64,000 nt of DNA from Gp7-AA6 sp036001245 (GCA_036001245.1 DASYUL010000133.1:1-64000), one strand, 5' to 3'; shown: positions 17,751 to 27,227, numbered from the stretch's first letter. Program-made: numbers and translations. Notes: generated from the sequence alone by a model not told the origin.

Positions 17751-18394
17751 TCCGGATCAACCTTCTGACCGAGGCCCGAACGGCCGCGGCGCGCAAGAAA
17801 ACCGGGCTTCTTCCCTCCGGCGCCCGGCTCAACAACCTGATCCTGCTCGGAGGCGTCGCGCTCGGACTCCTCTACATCGGCGTCATGGCCCTGATCCTGA
17901 CGTCGAAGAACCGGCACCTCGACGAGGACATTGCGCGGGCCAACGAGGAAGTCGCGCGACTGAGGTCGATCATCGACGAGGTCAAGGGCTACGAGGACAA
18001 GAAGGCGAGCCTCGAAGCGAAAATCCAGCTCATCAACAACTTGAAGACGAACCAAAAGGGGCCGGTGCGCCTGATGGACGAGATCTCGAAGGCGCTTCCC
18101 GACCTCGTCTGGTTGACGGATCTCACGGTCTCGGGCCAGCAGGTGAATCTGAAGGGCCGCACGCTCTCACCCAACGCGGTGGCCACCTACCTCGAGAACA
18201 TCAAGAAAAGCCCGTTTTTTGCGGAGCCCGTTTTCCGCAACCTCGGGCGCGAGGGCGGATCTCAGGGGCTTTACGTCTGGGAGATGAGCCTGACGTTCAC
18301 GAACGCTCAGGCGCTCTCGGTCGGTCCGTACGACCAGCCACCTGCGTCAAGAGCACCGGCAGGGGCGACGCCGCCGCCGGCGCCCGGAACCTAA
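17747..18394 (+). CDS. pilN: Type IV pilus inner-membrane protein PilN
   Basis: 215 residues from TTG 17747. The N-terminal INLLTE motif binds PilM. A transmembrane helix spans about residues 29-50 (LILLGGVALGLLYIGVMALI), then a coiled coil (DEDIARANEEVARLRSIIDE) and a ferredoxin-like periplasmic domain ending near LYVWEMSLTF. It is part of the PilMNOP alignment complex that links the pilus motor to the PilQ secretin. The Pro/Ala-rich tail is likely disordered. Confidence 0.94.
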   Translation: MIRINLLTEARTAAARKKTGLLPSGARLNNLILLGGVALGLLYIGVMALILTSKNRHLDEDIARANEEVARLRSIIDEVKGYEDKKASLEAKIQLINNLKTNQKGPVRLMDEISKALPDLVWLTDLTVSGQQVNLKGRTLSPNAVATYLENIKKSPFFAEPVFRNLGREGGSQGLYVWEMSLTFTNAQALSVGPYDQPPASRAPAGATPPPAPGT

Positions 18395-18397
18395 CGC

Positions 18398-19081
18398 GTG
18401 GCAATCGACCTCAAACTCGAGGACAAGCCCTGGTACCAGGCCCTGGGCTACGGGCTCCTGATCGGCGCCCTCCTCGCCGGCGCCGTGCACTACGCGTGGT
18501 TCCGTGGCTTGAACAGTCAGATCAAGTCCAAGCAGGCGCAGCTCGAAGGGCTGCAGCAGGAGATCCAGAAGGGCCGGGCCGCCGAGCGCAAGCTCGCCCA
18601 GTTCCGCGAGGAGGTCCGGCGTCTCGAGCTCGAGCTCGGGAAGCTCCTCCAGGTCCTGCCGTCCAAGCGCAACACGGAAGATTTGATCAAGCGGATCGAG
18701 ACCCTGACCCGGCAGGGGGACTTCACGCTGAAGAAGTTCACCCCCGGCGACTTCATACCCAAGGAGTTCTACGCGGAATGGCCGATCGACATCGCCCTGG
18801 AGGGCACGTACCACAATCTCGCGCTCTTCTTCGATCGGATGAGCCGGTTCTCGCGCATAATCAACGTCGAGGACCTCAGAATCGGCGCGCTCGACAACGT
18901 GCCACAAAAGTCGATTTCCGCCAACTTCGTCGCCAAGACCTTTATCTACACGGGCGACGAGACTGCAACTCCGCCCTCGGAAACGCAGGCTGGCGCGCCG
19001 GGCAGCCAGCAGCCCCAGGCTCCGGCAGCGCAGAGCGCTCGGAAAATGAAAGAGCGCGCGGAAGCCAAGGGCGTCGAATGA
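18398..19081 (+). CDS. pilO: Type IV pilus inner-membrane protein PilO
   Basis: 227 residues from GTG 18398. One membrane helix (about 17-36), a coiled coil from about 40 to 90 (QLEGLQQEIQKGRAAERKLA), then the PilO ferredoxin-like fold with LPSKRNTEDLIKRIE and TYHNLALFFDRMSRFSRII. It pairs with PilN in the periplasm. The C-terminal extension is Gln/Ala/Pro-rich. It overlaps pilP by an ATGA junction. Confidence 0.94.
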   Translation: MAIDLKLEDKPWYQALGYGLLIGALLAGAVHYAWFRGLNSQIKSKQAQLEGLQQEIQKGRAAERKLAQFREEVRRLELELGKLLQVLPSKRNTEDLIKRIETLTRQGDFTLKKFTPGDFIPKEFYAEWPIDIALEGTYHNLALFFDRMSRFSRIINVEDLRIGALDNVPQKSISANFVAKTFIYTGDETATPPSETQAGAPGSQQPQAPAAQSARKMKERAEAKGVE

Positions 19082-19587
19082 AATCCCTCGTCTCCCTCGC
19101 GGCACTCCTCGTCGGCGTCGTCGCGGTGACGTCGGCCGCGGACCCGCCGCGCCCGACCCCCGTTCCCACGCCCGCGCCGACTCCGGCTCCCCGCTCTCCG
19201 GGCGAGGCGATGATCGCGCAGGACGAGGAAGCGCTGTCCGGGCGCTCGTACAGCTACGATCCCGCCGGCCGCCGCGACCCTTTCCGCTCTCTTCTGGTCC
19301 GGCCGGAGGATCGCGCCCGCGGCGAGCGGCCTCCGGGGATCGCCGGCATGTCGATCGACGACGTCGCCGTCCACGGTATCTGGAAAGTGCGCTCCGGCTA
19401 CGTCGCGCAGGTCCGCGGGACCGACAACAAGAGCTATCTCGTCCGGTCCGGAGACCTCCTCTACGACGGGGAAGTGACCCGCGTCGGTCCGAACGAAGTC
19501 GTGTTTCGGCAGAACATCAACGATCCGCAGAGCGTGAAGCCCTTTCGCGAAGTGACCAAGCAATTGAACGTGACGACCAGACCGTGA
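19078..19587 (+). CDS. pilP: Type IV pilus protein PilP
   Basis: 169 residues from ATG 19078, overlapping the pilO stop. It has a signal peptide with no lipobox cysteine visible, a Pro/Thr-rich linker of PTP repeats (residues 23-40), then the PilP beta-domain: YDPAGRRDPFRSLL, DVAVHGIWKVRSGYVAQV and KSYLVRSGDLLYDGEVTRV. PilP bridges PilNO to PilQ. PilP is usually a lipoprotein; here the anchor seems to be missing, while PilQ carries a lipobox. Confidence 0.93.
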   Translation: MKSLVSLAALLVGVVAVTSAADPPRPTPVPTPAPTPAPRSPGEAMIAQDEEALSGRSYSYDPAGRRDPFRSLLVRPEDRARGERPPGIAGMSIDDVAVHGIWKVRSGYVAQVRGTDNKSYLVRSGDLLYDGEVTRVGPNEVVFRQNINDPQSVKPFREVTKQLNVTTRP

Positions 19588-19628
19588 AGATCCCCGGTTC
19601 GAGGAACTCCGGCGCGACGGGAGGGACG

Positions 19629-22190
19629 ATGAGAAGGACTTTCAGAGCAGCCGCGACGGCGATCGCGATGACCGCCATCCTTGCGGGGGCGTCCGGGTGC
19701 TCCGCCGTCAAGAAGGGCAACCGGGTCTCGGCCGGCCCGATGCACCCCTCTCCGGCGGCCGCGACGAGCTCCCCGGCGCCGGCGGAACCCGCGTCGTCGG
19801 GTCAGGTGACCCAGGCGGCGTTCAACGAAGACGCGGACGGCGCGAGGGTGGTCATTTCCGCCGACGCGCCGCTCCTCTACACCTCCTATGAGCCGCGACC
19901 GGACCTCCTGATCGTCGAATTGCCGGGCGTCCGGACCGCCGAAGGGTTTGTGTCCCCAGCGGCCGGGGGCGCTCTCGTGCAGTCGGTCCGCGTCGAGACG
20001 CTCGACGAGCTCGGGAAACAGGTGACTCGCCTGTCCGTCGAGCACCGGCCCGGACTGAAGTACGAACTGCGATCGGTCGGACGCGGGCTCGCCGTGGCGT
20101 TCGAGGCGCCGCGCGAGGCGTCCGCCGAATCGGCGCCCGCCGTCGCGGAGACGGCGGTGGTCACGGAGCCCATCACCCCGCCCGCGCTCGTGCGAGCGGA
20201 GCTGGCGCACGCTCTCGAAGAGGTCACCGTCGAGACCACCGGCGAGGAGGTCGCGATTCATTTGCTCGCCGACGGCACCCTCCAGGCCAGAGACTTCGTC
20301 CTGGCCAACCCGCCGCGGGTCGTCATCGACCTGCCCGGGGTGAAAAACGCCGTTCGCCGGAAAGTCCTGCCCGTGAAGGGCGGGCCCGTCTCGCGGGTGC
20401 GGGTCTCGCAATTCCAGTCGGCGCCCGACCCGATCACCCGCATCGTGCTCGACCTCGTCCGCCCGACACCCCACGCCGTTCGCCTCGACGGCGAGCGCGT
20501 CTCCGTCGTCGTTGGAGAGGCCGAATCGGCCGCCGCCGCCTCCCTGCCGCCCGCAGTCGCCGTGGCGCAAGCGGCTCCGGCTCCGACCCCGGCGCCGGTC
20601 GAAAAACCGCCCGAGCCCGCCCCGATGCCATCGGTCGCCGAGACGGCGCCGTCGCGAACCGAAATCGTCGCGCCGCCGCCGGCCTCTGCTCCCGCCGACG
20701 AGCCGGCGGCGTCCGTCGCGAACCCCGTTGCCGCACCTGCTTCCGCGCCGCCTTCGACCGCGGCTGCCGAGCCGGCCGCGCGGAAGCCGGAAGCGAGTCT
20801 GCCCTCGCCGCTGCCGCCCGGCATCCGCGAGGCGCGGCGCACTCGCGCAAAGGCGACACCCGAGCCGCCCGCCGCGAAAGAGGACGCCCTGTTCGAGGCC
20901 GCAGCCGCCATCCTCGCGCAGCAGGAGCAGACTGCGCAGGCGGGCGAGCTGACGGCGTTCCAGTCACGCACGCTCGCGGAAGGGCAGACGCAGTTCACGG
21001 GCGAGCCGATCTCGCTCGACCTGAAGGACGCGGACATCAAGGACGTTTTCCGCACGATCTCGCAGCTGACGGGGCTGAACATCGTCATCGATCCGGAGGT
21101 TCGCGGCACCGTCACCGTTCAGCTCGAGAACGTTCCCTGGGACCAGGCGCTCGACCTGATCTTGAAGCAGAACAGCCTGGGCTACGTCCTCGAGAACAAC
21201 ATCATGCGGATCGCGACGACCACGAAGCTCCAGGCGGAGGAGACCGACCGGGCGCGTCTGGCGGAAGCGCGGCAGGCCGCGGAGCCGACCCGCACCGTCA
21301 TCAAGAAGCTGTCCTACGCGCGCGCGCTGGAGATCACGCCCACGCTCAAGAGCATCATGTCGCGTCGGGGCGACATCGTGGTCGACACTCGGACGAACAC
21401 GCTCATCATCCGGGAGATCCCGACTTTCCTCCCCGCCGTCCTGCAGCTGATCGACAACCTCGACACGGCGACGCCGCAGGTGATGATCGAGTCGCGGATC
21501 GTCGAGACGACGAAGACCCTCGGTCGCAGCCTCGGCATCAACTGGGGCTTCAGCGGCGTGGCCGACGTTGCCCACGGCAACACGACGAATCTCAACTTCC
21601 CGAACAACGGGGAAGGCGCCTTTCGGGTCGGCCTCGCGAACGGGCCGGTTGTCGGATCGATCCGCCTGGGAAACATCCTCGACACCTTCAACCTCGATGT
21701 GTCTCTGACCGCGGCTGAAAACCAGGGGTTGTTGAAGATCATCTCGTCGCCGAAGCTCGCGGCGCTCACGAATACGGCCGCGCTCATTCAGTCGGGCGTG
21801 CAGATCCCGGTTCAGACCACGGTCAACAACACCACGACGGTCGTCTACGTCGACGCGACGCTGAAGCTCGAGGTCACGCCGCAAATCACCGCTGAGGGGA
21901 CGATCCTGTTGAACGTCGCCGTTCAGAAGCGCGAGCCGGCGGTCGCTCTGAATCTGACGCTCGGCGCCAACGTCCCGTTGACGATCCGCGAATATCGCGG
22001 GCAGATCCTCGTTCGCGACGGCGGAACGACCGTCATCGGCGGCATTTTCCAGATCAACGACCAGGACCAGAACAACATGATTCCCGGACTCTGGAAGATC
22101 CCGATTCTCGGAAACCTCTTCCGCAACAGGACCCGCACCGAGAAGCACGACGAGCTGCTCATCTTCATTACCCCCCGGATTCTCCGTTGA
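19629..22190 (+). CDS. pilQ: Type IV pilus secretin PilQ
   Basis: About 853 residues. It forms the outer-membrane pore for the pilus. From ATG 19629 the N-terminus reads as a lipoprotein signal (LAGASGC lipobox); a GTG at 19584 overlapping pilP is the alternative start. Two AMIN domains lie at about residues 60-160 and 195-290, then a long Pro/Ala linker (about 295-430), an STN/secretin N0 domain (ISLDLKDADIKDVFRTIS), N1 domains and the secretin core (VMIESRIVETTKTLGRSLG, SSPKLAALTNTAAL, GGTTVIGGIF, PILGNLFRNR). The ending HDELLIFITPRILR is typical. The lipobox is unusual for PilQ. Confidence 0.95.
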   Translation: MRRTFRAAATAIAMTAILAGASGCSAVKKGNRVSAGPMHPSPAAATSSPAPAEPASSGQVTQAAFNEDADGARVVISADAPLLYTSYEPRPDLLIVELPGVRTAEGFVSPAAGGALVQSVRVETLDELGKQVTRLSVEHRPGLKYELRSVGRGLAVAFEAPREASAESAPAVAETAVVTEPITPPALVRAELAHALEEVTVETTGEEVAIHLLADGTLQARDFVLANPPRVVIDLPGVKNAVRRKVLPVKGGPVSRVRVSQFQSAPDPITRIVLDLVRPTPHAVRLDGERVSVVVGEAESAAAASLPPAVAVAQAAPAPTPAPVEKPPEPAPMPSVAETAPSRTEIVAPPPASAPADEPAASVANPVAAPASAPPSTAAAEPAARKPEASLPSPLPPGIREARRTRAKATPEPPAAKEDALFEAAAAILAQQEQTAQAGELTAFQSRTLAEGQTQFTGEPISLDLKDADIKDVFRTISQLTGLNIVIDPEVRGTVTVQLENVPWDQALDLILKQNSLGYVLENNIMRIATTTKLQAEETDRARLAEARQAAEPTRTVIKKLSYARALEITPTLKSIMSRRGDIVVDTRTNTLIIREIPTFLPAVLQLIDNLDTATPQVMIESRIVETTKTLGRSLGINWGFSGVADVAHGNTTNLNFPNNGEGAFRVGLANGPVVGSIRLGNILDTFNLDVSLTAAENQGLLKIISSPKLAALTNTAALIQSGVQIPVQTTVNNTTTVVYVDATLKLEVTPQITAEGTILLNVAVQKREPAVALNLTLGANVPLTIREYRGQILVRDGGTTVIGGIFQINDQDQNNMIPGLWKIPILGNLFRNRTRTEKHDELLIFITPRILR

Positions 22191-22207
22191 AGAAAAAGGA
22201 CGAAGCC

Positions 22208-22765
22208 ATGAAGAAAAGAGCTCTGATTTTGGCGGCCCTCCTCGTGATCGCGGCGGCGCCCGCCTGCACGAACAAGGAGGGCGAAACCGAGGCGCCCGTC
22301 TTCATCACGGTGTCGCTCGACCTGCAGCCCGGATTCATCGACGTCGGATCTCCGGCGCCCGTGCAGATCCAGACGATCACGCTCGAAAGCCACTTGAAGA
22401 ACGCGACGCAGTCCGACCCGCTGGGCTTCGCAGACACGCAGATCAACAGCTACACGGTGCGTTTCCGCCGGACGGACGGCGGGACCCGAGTGCCCGCGAC
22501 GAAGACCTTTGGCGCCGGCATCCTGGTGCCGTCGGAGGGACAGGCGACCCTGGCCAACTTTCCGATCATGGATGCTTCCGATCTCCAACTCTCGCCGTTC
22601 GATCAGCTGCTGCCGTTCAACGGGGGGGTCGACCGGGAGACCGGGCGAACTCAGATCGGCATGACTTTCGACATCACGTTCTTCGGACAGACCGCTTCGG
22701 GACATCGCGTCCAGAGTCAGACGGCTTCGGGAATCCTTGTCTTTTCATGCGTCAGCTGCTTCTAG
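22208..22765 (+). CDS. Small lipoprotein of the pil cluster, unknown function
   Basis: 185 residues from ATG 22208; a TTG at 22187 overlapping the pilQ stop is possible. A lipobox occurs in VIAAAPACTNK. The rest is predicted beta-rich with no motif I recognise (FITVSLDLQPGFIDVG, LESHLKNATQSDP, MTFDITFFGQTASGH). Two cysteines end the protein (CVSCF). It sits between pilQ and a giant IPT/DUF11 lipoprotein in the same operon, so a pilus or surface-associated role is inferred from context only. Confidence 0.75.
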   Translation: MKKRALILAALLVIAAAPACTNKEGETEAPVFITVSLDLQPGFIDVGSPAPVQIQTITLESHLKNATQSDPLGFADTQINSYTVRFRRTDGGTRVPATKTFGAGILVPSEGQATLANFPIMDASDLQLSPFDQLLPFNGGVDRETGRTQIGMTFDITFFGQTASGHRVQSQTASGILVFSCVSCF

Positions 22766-22796
22766 CTTCCGGAAGAAGCAAGTAACGGAGGCCTTC

Positions 22797-25724
22797 ATGC
22801 GCCGGATCGCCATCACCGTGACCGTTCTCGCGCTCGTCGCGGGCGCCTTCGGGTGCTCGTCCGATGCGCCGACGCCCCCCAAGAGTGGCGGCCCCGGGGG
22901 AGGACAGGGACCCACGGGCTCGACCGCGCTCCAGATCCGGCTCTTCACGAGCAATCCCAATCCGCCCGCCGGGACCTGTACGCTCATTCAGGCGATCGTC
23001 ACGCTGAACGGCGCCAGCGTCCCGGATGGAACCGGCGTGGTGTTCTCGACCGACTTCGGAGTCTTTGCTCAGAACGGTCTCCCGCTGATCTCGGTCACGA
23101 CGCAGAACGGAGCCGCTGTCACGGCATTGTGCTCGGAGTTTCCGGGAACCGCAGTCGTCCGCGCGACCTCGACCGTCGGCAGCGAGACCGGGTCGGCGAC
23201 GATCACGATCGCGTTCCAGCAGGCGGCGGCGGGAGCCGGGCCTTTCATCTCGTTCTGCGATCCGAGCTTCGGGCCGAACACCGGCGGAACCGCGCTGGCG
23301 CTCCACGGCGGGCGTTTCTGCCCGACGTCCGGCTGCACGGGCAACGAGGCGGCGAATGCGCGCGTGGTCTTCTTCGTCAACGGGGTCGCCCGGGAGGCGA
23401 CCGTCACGAGCGTCACCAACGACGTCATCAACGTTCTGACGCCCGGGTTCCCCGAGGTCACTTCGCCGACGACTCCGGTCGAGATCCGAGTCACCCTGAA
23501 CAACAACACGGCGACGCCGACGGTGCTGTCCCTGCCGAACTGCTTCGCCTTCGGAACGACGTTGCCGACGACGCCGACGATCACGGCGGTGCTTCCCGCC
23601 TCCGGCGTGAACGAGGGCAACACCCGCGTCACGATCATCGGGTCGGGCTTCGACAGCGAGGGCGGTGTTCAGGTCTTCTTCGGGGAGGTCGAGGCGACGA
23701 TCGTCTCCGTCTCGTTTAACCAGATTGTCGTGCTCACGCCGCCCGCGTTCGGGTCCGGGCGCGACAACCTGAACCAGCAGGTCGCCGTGCGGGTCCGCAA
23801 CATCAGGTCCGGGCAGGAAGCGACGCTTGCGGGCGGCTACCGCTACACCCAGCCCGTTCAGATCATTGCTCTCTCGGGGCCCAACCTGCAGCGCGTGGAC
23901 CAGCCCTTCACTCCGGTGACGATCCACGGTCACGGCTTCCAGGCGCCCGTGGCGGTCACTCTCGCTGGCTGGGCCGCGACGGTTCTCTCCGTGTCGGAAA
24001 GCGAGCTCGTCGTTCTCCCGGGCCGGCCCCTTCTGCAAACGGGGTGCAACGACGTGACCGGTCCGGTTGTGGTCACGAACATCGACACCGGCAACAGTGC
24101 GTCCGGTCTCTCCTTCACCTATCTCGTCGCGATAACAAAACCCGTGATCGTCTCGATCTCTCCGCGCACCGGGCCTCCGGGCACGGTTATGACGATCACC
24201 GGGTTCAACCTGCCGCCTTCGATCGCGGACGCTTTCGTCGAAATCGGCGGGCGGCTCGCGACCGTGACCGCGGCCTCGTCGACGGAACTCACCGTAATCG
24301 TCCCCGACCTCGGCCTCGCGGCGCCACTCTGTCCGCCGGGTACGGCGACGGGGACCCCGGTCAACGTCGGAGGGGCGGTCGCCGTCGCCGTGACGAGCCG
24401 CTTCACCAGCTGCACGACGTCCTCGGCGTCCGCCTTCCAGCCCCAGGTCGAGTGCGTCGTTCCGACGCCGACGCCGTCGCCCACGTCCCTGACGCCGCAG
24501 CCGACCGGAACGCAGACGCCGACTGCCGGACCGACCCCGACACCGACTCCGGCGCCGGCGGATCTGACGATCGCTAAGACTGATTCGCCGGATCCGGTCG
24601 TGAGCGGCACCACGCTCACCTACACGATCATCGTGACCAACAACGGTCCGGGCTTCTCGCTCGGCGTCAACGTGACCGACCCGCTGCCGGTCGGAACGAC
24701 GTTCATCTCGTGCAACGCCAGCCAGGGAAGCTGCAGCGGCCCCTCGGTCGGCTCGAATGGAACGGTCACGGCCAACTTCGGCACGGTCGGGTTCCCCGGC
24801 TTCGCCACCCTCTCGATCGCCGTCAACGTGACGGCGCCTCCGAGTGTCGTCCTGACCAACGTCGCGGTCGTGACCTCTGCGACACCCGACACGAACAACG
24901 GGAACAACACGTCGACGACGACGACCACGGTCTCGGGCGCGGTCAACGCCGACCTCGGCATCACGAAGACCGACGCCCCCGATCCGGTCGGCGTGGGCGG
25001 CAACATTTCCTACACCATCACGGTCAACAATGCGGGACCCGCGACGGCGGCGAACGTCGTCGTGAGTGACGTGCTCCCGACGGGAACGACCTTCGTCTCG
25101 TGCGTTCCGTCCGTCGGCAGCTGCGCTGGGCCGCCTCCCGGATCGACCGGGACGGTGACCGCGGACCTCGGGACGATTCCGAGTCTCGGGTCGGCCACCA
25201 TCAACCTCGTGGTCAACGTCAATGCCGGTGCGGGCAGCGTCGTTTCGAACACGGCGACGGTCTCGTCTCCGACGGCGGATTCGAACCTCGCGAACAACAG
25301 CGCGACGGCCACGACGTCGGTGACGACGGCCGCGGCGACCGACCTCTCGATCGCCAAGAGCGACTCTCCGGATCCGGTGCTCTCCGGCGGCAGCCTGACT
25401 TACACGGTCACCGTCGATAACCTCGGTGCGATTTCGGCGACCAACGTCGAGGTCAGCGATCCGCTGCCGAGCGGGACTACCTTCCAGTCGTGCGTGAGCT
25501 CGGTCGGCGTCTGCACCGGGCCGGCGGTAGGCACGAACGGCACCGTCCATGTGACCATTGGAACGCTCGCGCCGGCCGATCCTCCCGTCACGATCACCAT
25601 CGGGGTCAACGTCGTGGCGCCGCCCAGCAGCACGCTCACCAACACCGCCACAGTTCTGTCTTCGACCCCCGACTCGAACTCGGCGAACAACAGCGCCTCG
25701 GCGACGACCACCGTCAGTCCGTGA
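22797..25724 (+). CDS. Giant lipoprotein with IPT/TIG and three DUF11 repeats
   Basis: 975 residues from ATG 22797, with CGGAGG 5 bp upstream. The lipobox is in LVAGAFGCSSD. Domains in order: Ig-like (about 40-150), four IPT/TIG modules (about 155-570; note ITAVLPASGVNEGNTRVTI and VSISPRTGPPGTVMTITG), a Pro/Thr linker (about 575-605), then three DUF11 domains of about 120 residues. Each DUF11 domain starts DLxIxKxDxPDPV and includes LPxGTTFxSC. It is probably an extracellular, cell-surface stalk or adhesin. It is the last gene of the pil operon before a terminator. Confidence 0.85.
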   Translation: MRRIAITVTVLALVAGAFGCSSDAPTPPKSGGPGGGQGPTGSTALQIRLFTSNPNPPAGTCTLIQAIVTLNGASVPDGTGVVFSTDFGVFAQNGLPLISVTTQNGAAVTALCSEFPGTAVVRATSTVGSETGSATITIAFQQAAAGAGPFISFCDPSFGPNTGGTALALHGGRFCPTSGCTGNEAANARVVFFVNGVAREATVTSVTNDVINVLTPGFPEVTSPTTPVEIRVTLNNNTATPTVLSLPNCFAFGTTLPTTPTITAVLPASGVNEGNTRVTIIGSGFDSEGGVQVFFGEVEATIVSVSFNQIVVLTPPAFGSGRDNLNQQVAVRVRNIRSGQEATLAGGYRYTQPVQIIALSGPNLQRVDQPFTPVTIHGHGFQAPVAVTLAGWAATVLSVSESELVVLPGRPLLQTGCNDVTGPVVVTNIDTGNSASGLSFTYLVAITKPVIVSISPRTGPPGTVMTITGFNLPPSIADAFVEIGGRLATVTAASSTELTVIVPDLGLAAPLCPPGTATGTPVNVGGAVAVAVTSRFTSCTTSSASAFQPQVECVVPTPTPSPTSLTPQPTGTQTPTAGPTPTPTPAPADLTIAKTDSPDPVVSGTTLTYTIIVTNNGPGFSLGVNVTDPLPVGTTFISCNASQGSCSGPSVGSNGTVTANFGTVGFPGFATLSIAVNVTAPPSVVLTNVAVVTSATPDTNNGNNTSTTTTTVSGAVNADLGITKTDAPDPVGVGGNISYTITVNNAGPATAANVVVSDVLPTGTTFVSCVPSVGSCAGPPPGSTGTVTADLGTIPSLGSATINLVVNVNAGAGSVVSNTATVSSPTADSNLANNSATATTSVTTAAATDLSIAKSDSPDPVLSGGSLTYTVTVDNLGAISATNVEVSDPLPSGTTFQSCVSSVGVCTGPAVGTNGTVHVTIGTLAPADPPVTITIGVNVVAPPSSTLTNTATVLSSTPDSNSANNSASATTTVSP

Positions 25725-25747
25725 TTCCTCTTCGCCTTTCGTTCGTT

Positions 25748-25776
25748 GCCGCCCCCTTCGGGGGGCGGCTTTGTTT
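25748..25776 (+). terminator. Intrinsic terminator after the pil operon
   Basis: A perfect 9-bp stem GCCGCCCCC / GGGGGCGGC closed by a TTCG tetraloop, followed by TTTGTTT. It starts 23 bp after the stop of the DUF11 gene. The next gene begins only 9 bp downstream. Confidence 0.9.
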
Positions 25777-25784
25777 CGTGCCTC

Positions 25785-26852
25785 ATGGCTGACGCCGACT
25801 CGCGCATCCGGGAGCTCGAGACGCGCGTTGCCCGCGAGCCGGGCTCGCGCTTCTTCGTGCCGCTCGCCGAGGAGTACCGGAAGGCGGGCCGGCTCCCCGA
25901 CGCGATCAAAGCCCTCGAGTCCGGGCTCGCCCTTCACGAGGGTTACGTGGCCGCGCGAATCGCGCTCGCCCGCGCCCATCTCGAGGCGGGCCGCATCGAC
26001 GACTCCATGGCGGCGTTCTCGAAGGCCCTGGCCGAGGATCCGTCGAACCTGGTTGCCGCGAAGGCCCTGGGCGACCTGCACCTCTCGCGCGGAGAGCCGC
26101 TCGACGCCCTGAAGAGATATCTGCGCTACCGGGCCATCTCCGGCGATCGGCGGCTCGACGCCCTGATCCACCGCCTCGAGGCCGAGACGGGTCCCGATCA
26201 GACGCCGGACGTGACGACGGCGCCTCCGCACCCGCCGGCAGTCCCCGGAAGCCCGATCGATTCGGCGAGTCCGATCGCGCCTCCGGCCGCCCTCGCCGAC
26301 CCGATGGCGATTCCGCCATTCGAGTTCACACCCAGACGCCATACGGATCCGAACGACATCAGCGGGATCTCCTACAAGCGGCCCTCCCGACCCGTTGAAG
26401 CCGCATCGGAGGCGCCCGAAGTCCCCTCGCGGGACGTCTCTCTCGACGCCCTCGCTTCCACACCGAGGGTCGAAGAGGAAATCATCACCCGGAAGATCCG
26501 TCTCCCGGAAGCGACGTGGCCCTTCGAGCCCGCCGCGCCGACGGCGGCCGCCGCCCCGACTCCGCAAGCCGAGCCGGCTCCGTTGACCGGCCGCACCCTC
26601 GCCGACCTCTACTTCGAGCAGGAGCACTATCCGGAGGCGGCGCGGGTCTTCGGGGAGCTCCTCTCCGCCGACGCGAGCAACGAGGAGCTCCGCCGTCTCC
26701 GCGACGAAGCCGCGCGCCTCGCTCAGAGCCCCCCGCCCCCCGCGCTTCCCGCCGGCGATCCGGGGCGCGAACGGCGCCTCGCGAAGATTCAGACTTTGAA
26801 CGAGTGGCTGGCCGTGATACAGACGGGAGCCGAAAAACGGTTCGGTTCCTGA
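25785..26852 (+). CDS. TPR protein upstream of a Roadblock gene
   Basis: 355 residues from ATG 25785. TPR units occupy about residues 20-125 (RFFVPLAEEYRKAGRLPDAI, YVAARIALARAHLEAGRIDD, SNLVAAKALGDLHLSRGEPL). A Pro/Ala-rich low-complexity middle (about 140-270) follows, and a last TPR-like hairpin (TLADLYFEQEHYPEAARVFG). It is cytosolic, with no signal peptide. It probably scaffolds an interaction with the Roadblock protein encoded 6 bp downstream. There is no Shine-Dalgarno next to the start, and the terminator lies just before it. Confidence 0.8.
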   Translation: MADADSRIRELETRVAREPGSRFFVPLAEEYRKAGRLPDAIKALESGLALHEGYVAARIALARAHLEAGRIDDSMAAFSKALAEDPSNLVAAKALGDLHLSRGEPLDALKRYLRYRAISGDRRLDALIHRLEAETGPDQTPDVTTAPPHPPAVPGSPIDSASPIAPPAALADPMAIPPFEFTPRRHTDPNDISGISYKRPSRPVEAASEAPEVPSRDVSLDALASTPRVEEEIITRKIRLPEATWPFEPAAPTAAAAPTPQAEPAPLTGRTLADLYFEQEHYPEAARVFGELLSADASNEELRRLRDEAARLAQSPPPPALPAGDPGRERRLAKIQTLNEWLAVIQTGAEKRFGS

Positions 26853-26858
26853 GCTCCC

Positions 26859-27221
26859 ATGGGCGCTTTCGCCGAAACTCTTCGCCGCATCTCCGACCGT
26901 GTCGACGGCACGCGGGCGGTTTCGCTCGTCGGCGCCGACGGCATACCGGTCGAAACCTGGGGCTCGACGGAAGGTCTTTCCATGGAGACGGTTGCGGCGG
27001 AGATGGGCGGTCTCCTCAAAGCGGCACGCAACGCGGGGATGGCCGCCGGAGCGGGCCCGGTGCGCGAGGTCGCCACGGTGGCGGACGGCGCCATCACGGT
27101 CCTCTCGCGGGTGACCGGGGAGTATTATCTGCTGCTGCTGCTGGGTCGGGAGGGCAACCTCGGGCGCGGCCGATTCGAGCTTCGCAAGGCCGCTGCGGCT
27201 CTCGAAAAGGAGCTTTTGTAG
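26859..27221 (+). CDS. Roadblock/LC7-domain protein (MglB-like)
   Basis: 120 residues, a single Roadblock/LC7 domain: AVSLVGADGIPVETWG, TVAAEMGGLLKAARNAG, AITVLSRVTGEYYLLLLLG and a C-terminal helix. Such domains regulate small Ras-like GTPases; MglB is the MglA GAP in polarity control of type IV pili. No mglA is next to it in this window. Its place between the pil operon and accBC is suggestive for pilus polarity but not proof. Confidence 0.82.
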   Translation: MGAFAETLRRISDRVDGTRAVSLVGADGIPVETWGSTEGLSMETVAAEMGGLLKAARNAGMAAGAGPVREVATVADGAITVLSRVTGEYYLLLLLGREGNLGRGRFELRKAAAALEKELL

Positions 27222-27227
27222 GAAGCG

